The position numbers and the translations under genes were made by a program. DNA of 64,000 nt, from NCBI GenBank assembly GCA_019510435.1, contig JAEKKJ010000009.1, positions 310,001 to 374,000 of the forward strand, read 5' to 3'. Below the pieces are notes generated by a model. It did not search any database. It saw only the letters and a list, made by a program, of their open reading frames with translations, and was not told the origin of the DNA. Of the stretch, positions 18,810 to 27,897 are shown piece after piece. Origin of the DNA: Caulobacterales bacterium. Lineage in GTDB: Bacteria > Pseudomonadota > Alphaproteobacteria > Caulobacterales > Caulobacteraceae. How positions within the stretch are numbered: position 1 is the first letter of the stretch; each line of letters begins with the position of its first letter.

Positions 18810-20135
18810 TCAATGGCCTGGCCGGGGTCCTTCATCGCGCCAGGCCGGGACGCGGATCCGGCAGACGAGTCCCCCGGGCGCAAAGTCGAGATCCGCCCGC
18901 AGCCCCTGCACCAGCAGGCGCGAACCGAACCCCGAACGTTCGGGCGGCGTCACGCCCGGGCCCCCGCTCTCGGTCCACACCACGACGAAGGCGTTCTTGG
19001 CGGCGGTCCAGGTCAGCCGCACCTCGCCGCTCGCGGTCGACAGGGCCCCGTGCTTGACGGCATTGACCGCCAGCTCGTGCAGCGCGAGCGCCAGGGTCAC
19101 CGCCCCGGTCGCCTCCAGCCGCGCCGGCGGCCCGTCCAGGGTGATCCGCTTGGCGCCGGGATAAGGCCGCACGATCGCCTCGGCGACGTCGACCAGGTTC
19201 GCGCCGTTCCACCGCTCCAGATTGAGCACGTCGTGCGCCGCCGCCAGGGCCTTCAGGCGTCCGGCGACCACCGCCCCCACCTCCTTGGCCACCCCGGCTT
19301 CGCTGAGGGTCTGGGTGACCAGCGCCTTGACGGTGGCCAGGGTATTGTTGACCCGGTGGTTCAGCTCGCCGATCAGCAGCTGCTGCTGGTGCTCGTTGGC
19401 GCGGACCTCGGTCACGTCGGTCGCCATCCCGACATGGCCCGCGAACGCGCCGGATCGGTCGAACCGCGGCCGGCCATAGAGCTCTATGAGCCGCAAGGTT
19501 CCGTCCGCCCGCCGAAAGCGCCCCTCATAGCGGAAGGCCGTGTGGGAGACCCGCGCCTTCGCCCGCACCTCCAGCATGGCCGGCCGGTCCTCGGGATCGA
19601 TCGCCGCCGTCCAGCCCTCGCCGAGCAGCGCCTGGCGGGACCGGCCCAGGGCGTCGGCCATGGCCTGGTTGATGAATTCCAGCTCGCCGTCCGCCCGGCT
19701 CAGCCACGCCGCCGCCGGCGTTCCATCCGCGAGTCCACGATAGCGGGCCTCGCTGTCGGCCAGGCGGCGCTCGGCCGCCCGCACCTCGGTGATATCGCGC
19801 AGCACCGCCCCGACACTCGAGCCGAGGGGGAAGATCCGCGCGGTGAGCAGCCGTCTGCCGTGTTGCCCCGGATAGCTGATTTCGGCGTCCTCGGAAGCCT
19901 GGGTGCGCGCCACCCGCTGGGCGAAGACGCCGAACGGGCTCTCCTTCTCGAAGCCGGAGATCTCCCAGACGGTGCGGCCGACCAGATCCTGCCGGCTGCA
20001 ATCGAGCACGCGGGGCAGGGCGCCGCTGCAGTCCATGATGCGCCAGTCACCGTCGAGGCCCAGCACCCCCTGGCCAATCCCTTCCACCATCTGGCGCGCG
20101 CGATTGGCGGCGCCATTCCCACCTCTGTTCGTCAC
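18810..20135 (-). CDS. PAS-domain sensor histidine kinase, HWE family
   Basis: 441 residues without membrane segments. Two PAS-like domains lie at about residues 10-120 (VEGIGQGVLGLDGDWRIMDC) and 125-245 (YRGLADGTPAAAWLSRADGE, ending FAGHVGMATDVTEVRA). The kinase core has His260 in ELNHRVNNTLATVKAL and the N box in LALHELAVNAVKHGALS. The WxE element in VVVWTESGGPGV gives the HWE family its name, and RSGFGSRLL is the G box. The GTG start at 20135 has CCGGAG 8 bases upstream. HWE kinases often feed the general stress pathway or light responses in alphaproteobacteria. No partner response regulator is adjacent. Confidence 0.92.
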   Translation of the reverse strand: MTNRGGNGAANRARQMVEGIGQGVLGLDGDWRIMDCSGALPRVLDCSRQDLVGRTVWEISGFEKESPFGVFAQRVARTQASEDAEISYPGQHGRRLLTARIFPLGSSVGAVLRDITEVRAAERRLADSEARYRGLADGTPAAAWLSRADGELEFINQAMADALGRSRQALLGEGWTAAIDPEDRPAMLEVRAKARVSHTAFRYEGRFRRADGTLRLIELYGRPRFDRSGAFAGHVGMATDVTEVRANEHQQQLLIGELNHRVNNTLATVKALVTQTLSEAGVAKEVGAVVAGRLKALAAAHDVLNLERWNGANLVDVAEAIVRPYPGAKRITLDGPPARLEATGAVTLALALHELAVNAVKHGALSTASGEVRLTWTAAKNAFVVVWTESGGPGVTPPERSGFGSRLLVQGLRADLDFAPGGLVCRIRVPAWRDEGPRPGH

Positions 20136-20410
20136 GCGGCGTCTCCGGGTCTGCAACGCACGCGCACATCCATGACGCCCCTTCGTCGCTCGGGGTCGGA
20201 AGGCACATTCGGCCCGGCGCGCTTGGAACGGAGTATGCGGCCTGGCCCCGCGGCGCATATCGGGGCTTTCCCTCACGAGCGGTGGTGTGGGCCCGCTAGG
20301 GTCGCCGAGCGGACCTCGGGAAGGCCCTCCCCTCCCGTCAGCTTGACGCGACCCCCGCTGCGCCGCACAACGCGCGCCGCATTCGAACACCTGTTCCAAA
20401 GGGGATCCTG

Positions 20411-21313
20411 ATGGCGGACATCCGCTTCGACGGCAAAGTGGCGATCGTGACCGGCGCCGGCGGCGGCCTGGGCCGGGCCCACGCGCTCGAACTCGCCCGC
20501 CGCGGCGCCAAGGTGGTGGTCAACGACCTGGGCGGCTCGCTCGACGGCTCCGGCGCCCATTCGGAGGCCTCGCTGAAGGTCGTCGAGGAGATCACCGCCG
20601 CCGGCGGCGAGGCCATCGCCAACGGCTCGTCGGTCACCGACGACGCCGGCGTGGCGCGCATGGTGGGCGACGCCATGGCCAAGTGGGGCCGCATCGACAT
20701 CCTGGTCGCCAACGCCGGCATCCTGCGCGACAAGACCTTCGCCAAGATGGAGCTGGCCGACTTCCAGTCGGTGGTCGACGTGCACCTCTTCGGTACGGTC
20801 AAGCCGGCCAAGGCGGTCTGGGAGATCATGCGCACCCAGAACTACGGGCGCATCGTGGTCACCACCTCGTCCACCGGCCTCTACGGCAACTTCGGCCAGG
20901 CCAACTATGGCGCGGCCAAGCTCAGCCTCGTCGGCTTCATGAACACGCTGAAGCTCGAGGGCCAGAAGAACAACATCCACGTCAACGCGATCAGCCCGGT
21001 GGCCGCCACCCGGATGACCGAGAACCTGATGCCGCCCGCGGTGCTGGAGCAGCTGAAGCCGGAGTATGTGACGCCGGGCGTGGTCTTCCTCTGTTCGGAC
21101 GAGGCCCCCACCGGCGCCATCCTGACCGCCGGCGCGGGCGCCTTCGCCCTCAGCCGCATCGTCGAGACCGAGGGCGTCTACCTGGGCCACGGCGCCAGCG
21201 TCGAGGGCGTGCGCGAGAGCTGGGCCAAGATCGCCGACGAGACCGGCGCCAAGGCCTACTTCAACGGCGGCGAACAGACCCAGAAGTTCTTCCGCAAGAT
21301 GCAGGGCGGTTGA
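20411..21313 (+). CDS. SDR family oxidoreductase, MFE-2 dehydrogenase-like
   Basis: 300 residues. The NAD(P) loop is IVTGAGGGLGRAHALELARR (about residues 12-31), followed by VVNDLGGSLDGSG, a sequence typical of the 3-hydroxyacyl-CoA dehydrogenase part of peroxisomal-type MFE-2. VANAGILRD is near residue 99, and the active site Ser-Tyr-Lys is in TTSSTGLYGNFGQANYGAAK. A GGGGATC site precedes the ATG. It stands just ahead of three MFS genes, suggesting a shared route for an imported compound, perhaps fatty-acyl or steroid-like. That link is inference. Confidence 0.9.
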   Translation: MADIRFDGKVAIVTGAGGGLGRAHALELARRGAKVVVNDLGGSLDGSGAHSEASLKVVEEITAAGGEAIANGSSVTDDAGVARMVGDAMAKWGRIDILVANAGILRDKTFAKMELADFQSVVDVHLFGTVKPAKAVWEIMRTQNYGRIVVTTSSTGLYGNFGQANYGAAKLSLVGFMNTLKLEGQKNNIHVNAISPVAATRMTENLMPPAVLEQLKPEYVTPGVVFLCSDEAPTGAILTAGAGAFALSRIVETEGVYLGHGASVEGVRESWAKIADETGAKAYFNGGEQTQKFFRKMQGG

Positions 21314-21456
21314 GCCGCCGGCGCGGGATTGGGACGGGCGGCCACGCCGCCGCCCGTTGCGCCTTTGTAATCCAATTCCGCTTGCGCCGGCCCGACTGAA
21401 CGCGCGTAACCTAGCTCCAGGGGGTCCGTTAAGAGACAGCCTCGGAGGAGTTCAGT

Positions 21457-22878
21457 TTGGCATCGCAAGGCGCCCGGAGCACGACCACGCCCGGACTCTC
21501 GCTCCCCACCGTGCTGGCCTTCGCCAGCGCCAGCATCCCCATCCAGGCCTTGGTCCTGGCCGTCAGCGTCCACCTGCCGCGCTATTTCGCCAGCCACATC
21601 GGGCTCGAGCTCGCGGTGGTGGGCGCGGCGTTCGCCATGGTGCGGCTGGTGGACATCCCCATCGACGTCTTCCTCGGCACGGCCATGGACCGCACCCGCA
21701 CGCGGTTCGGCCGCTACCGGGTCTGGCTGACCCTGGGTTCGCCCGTGCTGATGGGCGGCCTCTATCTCATCCTGCAGGCCGACCCCTCCACCACACAGCT
21801 CGGCCTCGCGGGCATGCTGCTGTTCCTCTACGTCGGCTATTCGATGGTCTACCTCTCGCACCTCGCCTGGGGCGGCGTGCTGGGGCCCACCTACCAGCAG
21901 CGCTCCAAGGTGTTCGGCGCCATCATCGGGCTGGGGGTCGCCGGGGCGATCACGGTCCTGATCATCCCCGTGGTCGTGCAGCGCATGGGCCACTCGGACG
22001 GCGACGGCGTGCGCGCCATGATCTGGTTCATCATCGGGGCGATCCCGCTCGCGGTGACCCTGGTTCTGGCCACCACGCGCGAGCGGATCACGCCGCAGCC
22101 GGCCGTGGTCTTCCGCCCGGCCGACTACCTCATCCTCCTGAAGCGCGGCAATGTCCTGCGCCTGCTGGCGGCCGACCTGTGTGCGGTGCTCGGCCCTGGC
22201 TGGATGGCGGCGCTCTACCTTTTCTACTTCAAGGACAGCCGCGGCTTCGACACCGCCTCGGCCAACCTCCTGCTGATGATCTACATCGGCGCGGGCTTCG
22301 CGGGCGCGCCCCTGGCCGCCTGGATCGCCAACCGCATCGGCAAGCACCGGGCCCTGATGGCGTCCACGACTATCTACTCACTGGGCCTGATGATCCTGCC
22401 CATGCTGCCGGCCGGCAATTTCCTGGCGTTCATCCCCGGCATGTTCGTGGTGGGCGCCATGGCCTCGGGCTTCACCGTGATGATCCGCGCCCTGACCGGC
22501 GACATCGCCGACGAGATCCGGCTGGAGACCGGCCGCGAGTGGATGGGCCTGATGTACGCGCTCACCATCGGCACCACCAAGATCGCCTCCGGCCTTTCCG
22601 CCCTGACGTTCGTGCTGCTGGCCCAGATCGGCTACCAGGCCAAGGCGGGCGCGGTGAACACACCGGAGGCCGTCCAGGCCCTGCAGCTGGTCTACATCGT
22701 CGGCCCGATCGTCTTTGTGATGCTCGCCGGCGCCTGCTTCATTGGCTACCGCCTGACCCCTGAGCGCCACGCGGAGATCCGCCGCCAGCTGGACGCGCGC
22801 GACGCCCTGAATGACCCGGCGGCGGCGCTGGAGACCCTGACCGGCGACCCAGAACTGGCGACCGGACGCGCGCTATGA
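21457..22878 (+). CDS. MFS transporter, GPH (MelB-like) family, first of three
   Basis: 473 residues with about 12 membrane segments. The loop 2-3 motif FLGTAMDRTRTRFGRYRVW (about residues 72-90) is the hallmark of the glycoside-pentoside-hexuronide:cation symporters. A second conserved part is GKHRALMAS after helix 8. The TTG start at 21457 is supported by GGAGGAG 6 bases upstream. Paralogous to the next two genes. Substrates of this uncharacterised subgroup are unknown; a sugar is only one option. Confidence 0.88.
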   Translation: MASQGARSTTTPGLSLPTVLAFASASIPIQALVLAVSVHLPRYFASHIGLELAVVGAAFAMVRLVDIPIDVFLGTAMDRTRTRFGRYRVWLTLGSPVLMGGLYLILQADPSTTQLGLAGMLLFLYVGYSMVYLSHLAWGGVLGPTYQQRSKVFGAIIGLGVAGAITVLIIPVVVQRMGHSDGDGVRAMIWFIIGAIPLAVTLVLATTRERITPQPAVVFRPADYLILLKRGNVLRLLAADLCAVLGPGWMAALYLFYFKDSRGFDTASANLLLMIYIGAGFAGAPLAAWIANRIGKHRALMASTTIYSLGLMILPMLPAGNFLAFIPGMFVVGAMASGFTVMIRALTGDIADEIRLETGREWMGLMYALTIGTTKIASGLSALTFVLLAQIGYQAKAGAVNTPEAVQALQLVYIVGPIVFVMLAGACFIGYRLTPERHAEIRRQLDARDALNDPAAALETLTGDPELATGRAL

Positions 22879-22944
22879 GCTGACGGCATACCGGCGCACG
22901 CGGCCCGCCAGAGGCCTCGGCGCCACGAGGGAGGAGATCCGCCG

Positions 22945-24357
22945 ATGACCGAGGCCGCACGGCCCGTGTCGCTCGGACGCACGCTTGCGTTCTCGGCGAC
23001 CAGCCTGCCCATCGCCGCCGTGGTGCTGGCGATGACCATCCACCTGCCGGCCTATTTCGCGACCAGCCTGGGCATGCCGCTGTCGGCGGTGGGCGTGGCC
23101 TTCGCCATGTGCCGCTTCATCGACATCCCGGTCGAGCCGGCGCTGGGCCTGGCCATGGACCGTACGCGCACGCGGATCGGCCGCTACCGGGTCTGGCAGC
23201 TGGCTGGCGGGCCGCTGCTGATGCTGGGCCTCTACATGCTGGGCGCGGCGCCGCACGGCGTGGGCCAGCCGTACCTCGTGGCCTGGCTGCTGGTGCTCTA
23301 CCTCGGCATGTCGACCCTGCTGCTGTCGCACGCCGCCTGGGCCGCGACCCTGGCCACCACCTACGAGGCCCGCGCGCGCATCTTCGGGATCATGGGCGGC
23401 GCGGGCGTCATCGGCGCGCTTGGCGTCCTGGCGGTGCCCATCGTGATGGAGAAGCTGGGCTATACCGACGCCGAGGGCGTGCGCGGCATGCTCTGGTACC
23501 TGATCCTGCTGACGCCCCTGACCGTGGGGATCGTGGCCGGCTTCACGCCCGAGCGGATCGAACCAGCGGCATCCGGCCAGCGCTTTCGGCTGCGCGACTA
23601 CCTCGAACTGGTCACCCACGGCAGCATGGCGCGCATCATCGTCGGCGACCTCTGCCTGACCCTGGGGCCCGGCTGGATGGCCGCGCTCTTCCTGTTCTTC
23701 TCCCGCGACCGGATGATGTTCACCACCGGCCAGGCCAACGTGCTGCTGGGCGTCTACATCCTGGCCGGCCTGTTCGGCGCGCCACTGATGGGCTGGGCCG
23801 CGACGCGGGTCGGCAAGCACCGGGTCGCGATCGCCGCCTGCCTCATCTACTCGACGGCCCTGGTGACGCTGATCTTCCAGCCGAAGGGCAATGTGCTGGC
23901 CGCGGTCCCGGTGAACTTCGTCGCCGGCTTCGTCGGCGGCGGCTTCGTGGCGATCGTGCGCGCCATGGTCGCCGACGTGGCCGACGACATCCGGCTGACC
24001 CAGGGCAAGGCGCGCGCCGGCCTGCTCTTCTCGCTCACCACCTCCACGGCCAAGATCGCCTCGGTGGCCGGCACGGCGATCACCTATCCGCTGCTGGAGC
24101 GCATCGGCTACCGCCCCGCCCTGGGCCACGCCAACACGCCGCAGGCGATCCACGGGCTGACGGTGGCCTTCCTGGCCGGGCCGATCTTCTTCCTGGCGCT
24201 CGGGGCGCTCTGCTTCGTGGGCTACAAGCTCACCGCCGAACGCAGCGCCGAGATCCGTCGCCAGCTGGACGCCCGCGACGCGGCCCTGGCCGAGGAACAG
24301 GCGGTCGCTGGCCTCGGCGCCGACACGGGCCTGCTGGGCGCGCCACGGCCGACCTGA
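22945..24357 (+). CDS. MFS transporter, GPH (MelB-like) family, second of three
   Basis: 470 residues with 12 predicted membrane segments. It keeps the MDRTRTRIGRYRVW loop, DLCLTLGPGWMAALFLFF and RVGKHRVAIAA, which align with the flanking genes. The C-terminal end ERSAEIRRQLDARDA matches that of the upstream protein (ERHAEIRRQLDARDA), which shows tandem duplication. A GGAGGAGATCC site lies before the ATG. The 66-base gap upstream suggests cotranscription. Confidence 0.88.
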   Translation: MTEAARPVSLGRTLAFSATSLPIAAVVLAMTIHLPAYFATSLGMPLSAVGVAFAMCRFIDIPVEPALGLAMDRTRTRIGRYRVWQLAGGPLLMLGLYMLGAAPHGVGQPYLVAWLLVLYLGMSTLLLSHAAWAATLATTYEARARIFGIMGGAGVIGALGVLAVPIVMEKLGYTDAEGVRGMLWYLILLTPLTVGIVAGFTPERIEPAASGQRFRLRDYLELVTHGSMARIIVGDLCLTLGPGWMAALFLFFSRDRMMFTTGQANVLLGVYILAGLFGAPLMGWAATRVGKHRVAIAACLIYSTALVTLIFQPKGNVLAAVPVNFVAGFVGGGFVAIVRAMVADVADDIRLTQGKARAGLLFSLTTSTAKIASVAGTAITYPLLERIGYRPALGHANTPQAIHGLTVAFLAGPIFFLALGALCFVGYKLTAERSAEIRRQLDARDAALAEEQAVAGLGADTGLLGAPRPT

Positions 24358-24463
24358 AATTGCGTACCTGGAGTTCGAAAATGCCTTGCGCCCGCGCCGG
24401 GCGCGCGGTCTGCTGACCGCAAGGCCCGGGAAACGGGCGACACGCGCCTGGAGGACGCCCCCC

Positions 24464-25882
24464 GTGACCACCTCATCCGCCGCCGGCGGCCGGCTCTCGA
24501 CGCCTCGCCTCCTCGCATTCTCGGTGGGCAGCATCCCGGCCTACCTGCTGATCAGCATGCTCAGCACCTACCTGCCGCCGTTCTACGCCGGCCGCATGCA
24601 CACCACCCTGACGGCGGTGGGCCTGACCATCGGCCTGCTGCGGCTGGCCGACCTGGGCCTCGACCTGTTCCTCGGCTGGTTCATGGACCAGACCCGCACG
24701 CCGCTGGGACGCTATCGGCCCTGGTACCTGGCCGGCCTGCCGGTGCTGTGGGTGGCGGTCTACAAGGTGTTCAACCCTCCGATGGACGTGGACGCCAGCT
24801 ACCTCTTCACCTGGTACATCCTGCTCTACGTCGCCTATTCGATGCTGGTGCTGGGCCACTCGGCCTGGGCCGCCGCGATCAGCCACGAGTACCATGAGCG
24901 TTCGCGCATGTTCGGCTGGATGCTGGGCGCCGGCGTCTTCGGCGGCGCGATGCTGCAGGCCCTGCCGCTGCTGACCCACGGCGCGATCAAGCCGGCCGAC
25001 CCCCACAGCATCCCCATGATCGGCCTGATCATCAGCGTGGTGGCGACCATCGCCGTGCTGATCACCTGCATCGCCACGCCCGAGCGGGTGGCGCCCGCCG
25101 GCTCCGACAGCCGTGCGACCCTGAAGGACTACCTGGCCGTCTTCACCAACAAGTCGATGCTGCGGCTGATCGCGGCGGACCTGTTCCTGGTGCTGGGCCC
25201 CGGCGCCAGCGCGCCGATCTACCTGTTCTTCTTCCACGAGGCGAAGGGCTTCGAGCCGGGCCTCGTGAGCATCCTCCTGATCCCCTACACCGGCGCCGGG
25301 ATCCTCGGCGCGCCGCTGTGGGCCAAGGTGGCGCAGCGGCTGGGCAAGCACCGGACGGTGCAGCTGGCGGGTGTGGGCTACGGGGTGACCCAGGCGATCC
25401 TGATGGCGATCCCCGCCGGCCTCTTCTGGCCCACCTTCGTCAGCATGTTCTCGGTGGGCTTCTGCGGCTCGGCCTTCATCGTCTTGATCCGCGCCATGGT
25501 GGCGGATGTGGCCGACGAGCTGCGACTGCAGACGGGCAAGGAGCGCGCCGGCGTGCTCTACGCCCTGGTGACGCTCACCCAGAAGCTGGGCTCGTCCCTG
25601 GCGGTGACGATCATCTATCCGATCCTGGACCTGGTGAAGTTCGACCCAAAGCCCGGCGCGGTGAACACGCCGGAGGCCTTGCAGGGCCTGGTCATGTGCT
25701 ACGTCTTCGCCCCGATCATCCTGGTCTGCGTCGGCTCCGCCTGCCTGATCGGCTACAAGCTGGACGCCCGCCGCCAGAGCGAGATCCGCCAGGCGCTGGA
25801 GGAGCTGGAATCCCGCAACTACGCGGCTGCGCAGGAGGTGCTGGGCGGCCCCGGCGAGAACGTGGCCGCCCGCGCCAGCTGA
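24464..25882 (+). CDS. MFS transporter, GPH (MelB-like) family, third of three
   Basis: 472 residues, 12 predicted membrane segments. Loop motif MDQTRTPLGRYRPW, then DLFLVLGPGASAPIYLFFF and RLGKHRTVQLA. The tail RQSEIRQALEELESRNYAAA again matches the paralogues but is longer. I start at GTG 24464, with GAGG upstream, because the longer open frame has no family resemblance. It is the most diverged of the three, so it may have a different substrate. It ends 6 bases from the convergent chemotaxis gene. Confidence 0.88.
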   Translation: MTTSSAAGGRLSTPRLLAFSVGSIPAYLLISMLSTYLPPFYAGRMHTTLTAVGLTIGLLRLADLGLDLFLGWFMDQTRTPLGRYRPWYLAGLPVLWVAVYKVFNPPMDVDASYLFTWYILLYVAYSMLVLGHSAWAAAISHEYHERSRMFGWMLGAGVFGGAMLQALPLLTHGAIKPADPHSIPMIGLIISVVATIAVLITCIATPERVAPAGSDSRATLKDYLAVFTNKSMLRLIAADLFLVLGPGASAPIYLFFFHEAKGFEPGLVSILLIPYTGAGILGAPLWAKVAQRLGKHRTVQLAGVGYGVTQAILMAIPAGLFWPTFVSMFSVGFCGSAFIVLIRAMVADVADELRLQTGKERAGVLYALVTLTQKLGSSLAVTIIYPILDLVKFDPKPGAVNTPEALQGLVMCYVFAPIILVCVGSACLIGYKLDARRQSEIRQALEELESRNYAAAQEVLGGPGENVAARAS

Positions 25883-25888
25883 GGCAGA

Positions 25889-27700
25889 TCAGGCGGCCTG
25901 GCGGGCCGGCGCGCCGTCCTCGTCCAGTCGGAATTGGCGCATCAGCTTGCGCAGCGCTTCGGCCTCGCGGGCCAGGGCGTGGCTGGCGGCCGTGCTCTCC
26001 TCCACCATGGCGGCGTTCTGCTGGGTCACCTGGTCCATCTGGTTCACCGCGGCGTTGACCTGGGCCAGGCCCGAAGCCTGCTCCTGCGCGGAGGCGGCGA
26101 TCTCGCCGACCGAGCGGTTGATCTCGGCCACCTGCCCCACGATCCGCGCCAGCGCCTCGCCGGTCTGGCCCACCAGCGACACGCCCTCGCTCACCTGGGC
26201 GCTGGAAGTCGAGATCAGGGTCTTGATCTCCTTGGCGGCCTCGGCGGACCGCTGGGCCAGGGCCCGCACCTCCGAGGCGACCACGGCGAAGCCGCGGCCG
26301 GCATCACCTGCTCGCGCCGCCTCGACGCCGGCGTTCAGGGCCAGCAGGTTGGTCTGGAACGCGATCTCGTCGATCACGCCGATGATGTTGCCGATCTCGC
26401 GGGCGGACCGCTCGATCTCGCCCATGGCGGTCACCGCGCGGCGCACCACTTCGCCACTCTCCTCGGCGTCGGTCTTGGCCTGGGCCACGACGGTGCGGGC
26501 GTGCTGCGCCCCCTCGGCGCTCTTGCGCACGGTGGCGGTGATCTCGTCCAGGGCCGCGGCGGTCTCCTCCAGGCTCGAGGCCTGCTGCTCGGTCCGGCGC
26601 GACAGGTTGTCGGCGGCCTGGCTGATCTCGTCCGAGCCCGAGCCGATGGCGCCGGCGTTGTCCACCACCACGCTCATGGTGCCCTTCAGCTTGTCCAGGG
26701 CCTGATTGAAGTCGCGGCGCAGCTCCTCGTATTCCGGGGCGAAGGCCTTGTTCAGCACGAAGGTCAGGTCGCCTTCGGACAGCTTGCCGAGCCCGGCCGC
26801 CAGGGCCTGGACCACCTGGGCCTGTTCCTGGGCGGTGCGGGTGCGAGCCTCCTCATTGCGCCGCCGGTCCTCCTCCTGCGCCTGGCGCTGGGCCTCCGCG
26901 TCGGCGGTCAGCCGGCGCACCTCCAGGCCGTTGACCTTGAAGGTCTGCACGGCGCGGGCCATCAGCCCCACCTCGTCACGGCGCTCCTGCCCCGTCACGT
27001 CGATCTCCAGCTCGCCGCCCGCCAGCCGACCCATCCGACCCGCGAGGTCCGCCAGCGGCGCGGCGATCTTGCGGCGGCCAATCCACAGGCCCGCGCCGAC
27101 GCCCAAGGCCAGCCCGCCCAGCGACGCGCCCCAGATCAGCTTCTGGGTCAGGGCTGCCTCAGCGCTGTCGACGTCAGACGCGGCGTCATTGGCCGCCACC
27201 TGGGTGTCCACGAACTGGACGAAGTCCTTCACCGTCGCCTCGATGTCGCGGTCCGCGACGTGCATCTTGTCGGTCGCGGCGGCATTCTCGTTGCGCAGGC
27301 CCAGGGCCGCGGCATCGGCGACCTGGGCGCCAGCGCTGCGGAGCCGGGCCGCCAGTTGGTCGTAGGTCGCGGCATGCGTCGGGTCGAGATGCTTGGTCTC
27401 GGCCATCAGGCGCTCGGCGGCCGCGGCGTCCGTCGCCACCGCGGCGGCGGCGCTGCGGGCCTCTTCCGAGGCGCCGTCGTAGACGATGGTGCGATAGCCC
27501 GCGTACCCCATGTCCTCCGCCTCGCGGGCGGCGCGGACCGTCTTCACCAGCGCGGTCTTCTGGTCGATCAACGCCGAGTAATCATCATCCAACTTGGCCA
27601 GCTTGAAGCTGGCGAAGACCCCGATAGCCAGGGTAATCGAACCCATAAGCACGATCAGCACGAGGATCTTGGTTGAGATCTTCAGATTGTCGAAGGACAT
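25889..27700 (-). CDS. methyl-accepting chemotaxis protein
   Basis: 603 residues. The first membrane segment is at about residues 11-30 ([20 protein letters not shown]). A periplasmic helical bundle of about 150 residues (4HB-type ligand domain) follows, then a second segment near residue 190 ([20 protein letters not shown]) and a HAMP domain. The signalling hairpin has the conserved tip [20 protein letters not shown]. It senses an unknown ligand and signals through CheA/CheW. No C-terminal CheR-docking pentapeptide is visible. The start at ATG 27700 fits the family. Confidence 0.93.
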   Translation of the reverse strand: MSFDNLKISTKILVLIVLMGSITLAIGVFASFKLAKLDDDYSALIDQKTALVKTVRAAREAEDMGYAGYRTIVYDGASEEARSAAAAVATDAAAAERLMAETKHLDPTHAATYDQLAARLRSAGAQVADAAALGLRNENAAATDKMHVADRDIEATVKDFVQFVDTQVAANDAASDVDSAEAALTQKLIWGASLGGLALGVGAGLWIGRRKIAAPLADLAGRMGRLAGGELEIDVTGQERRDEVGLMARAVQTFKVNGLEVRRLTADAEAQRQAQEEDRRRNEEARTRTAQEQAQVVQALAAGLGKLSEGDLTFVLNKAFAPEYEELRRDFNQALDKLKGTMSVVVDNAGAIGSGSDEISQAADNLSRRTEQQASSLEETAAALDEITATVRKSAEGAQHARTVVAQAKTDAEESGEVVRRAVTAMGEIERSAREIGNIIGVIDEIAFQTNLLALNAGVEAARAGDAGRGFAVVASEVRALAQRSAEAAKEIKTLISTSSAQVSEGVSLVGQTGEALARIVGQVAEINRSVGEIAASAQEQASGLAQVNAAVNQMDQVTQQNAAMVEESTAASHALAREAEALRKLMRQFRLDEDGAPARQAA

Positions 27701-27807
27701 GGCCGCTCCGTGGAGTTGTACTGCGCCAGCTCCTGAAGGACGAAGCCTACGCAACCCCAAGACGAGAACCATGTTATGCGTAAAAATTGAGATAATGATG
27801 ATTAATA

Positions 27808-27842
27808 GTGACCGCCAAGATGGACCGGTTATCGGCGGTTAC
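27808..27842 (-). terminator. possible terminator hairpin after the Mrp gene
   Basis: GTGACCGCC (27808-27816) pairs with GGCGGTTAC (27834-27842) with one mismatch. On the minus strand the hairpin lies 55 bases past the Mrp stop and is followed by AT-rich sequence but no clean T-run. The rest of the 27701-27897 gap is unusually AT-rich for this genome and probably holds the chemotaxis gene promoter. Confidence 0.35.
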
Positions 27843-27897
27843 TAAATTCGCAGTTGTCTTTTACCTGATCACTATAGCGACACGCTGCCGCACCCAG

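Noticed and set aside
20385..20396. GAACACCTGTTC as a LexA (SOS) site ahead of the SDR gene
   Set aside because: It fits the Gram-positive LexA form, not the alphaproteobacterial GTTC-N7-GTTC, and it overlaps the ribosome-site region of a metabolic gene; left as a chance palindrome.
22873..24534. Long minus-strand frame opposite the second MFS gene
   Set aside because: No family signal, and dense Arg/His/Gln; the plus frame encodes a clear 12-segment transporter.
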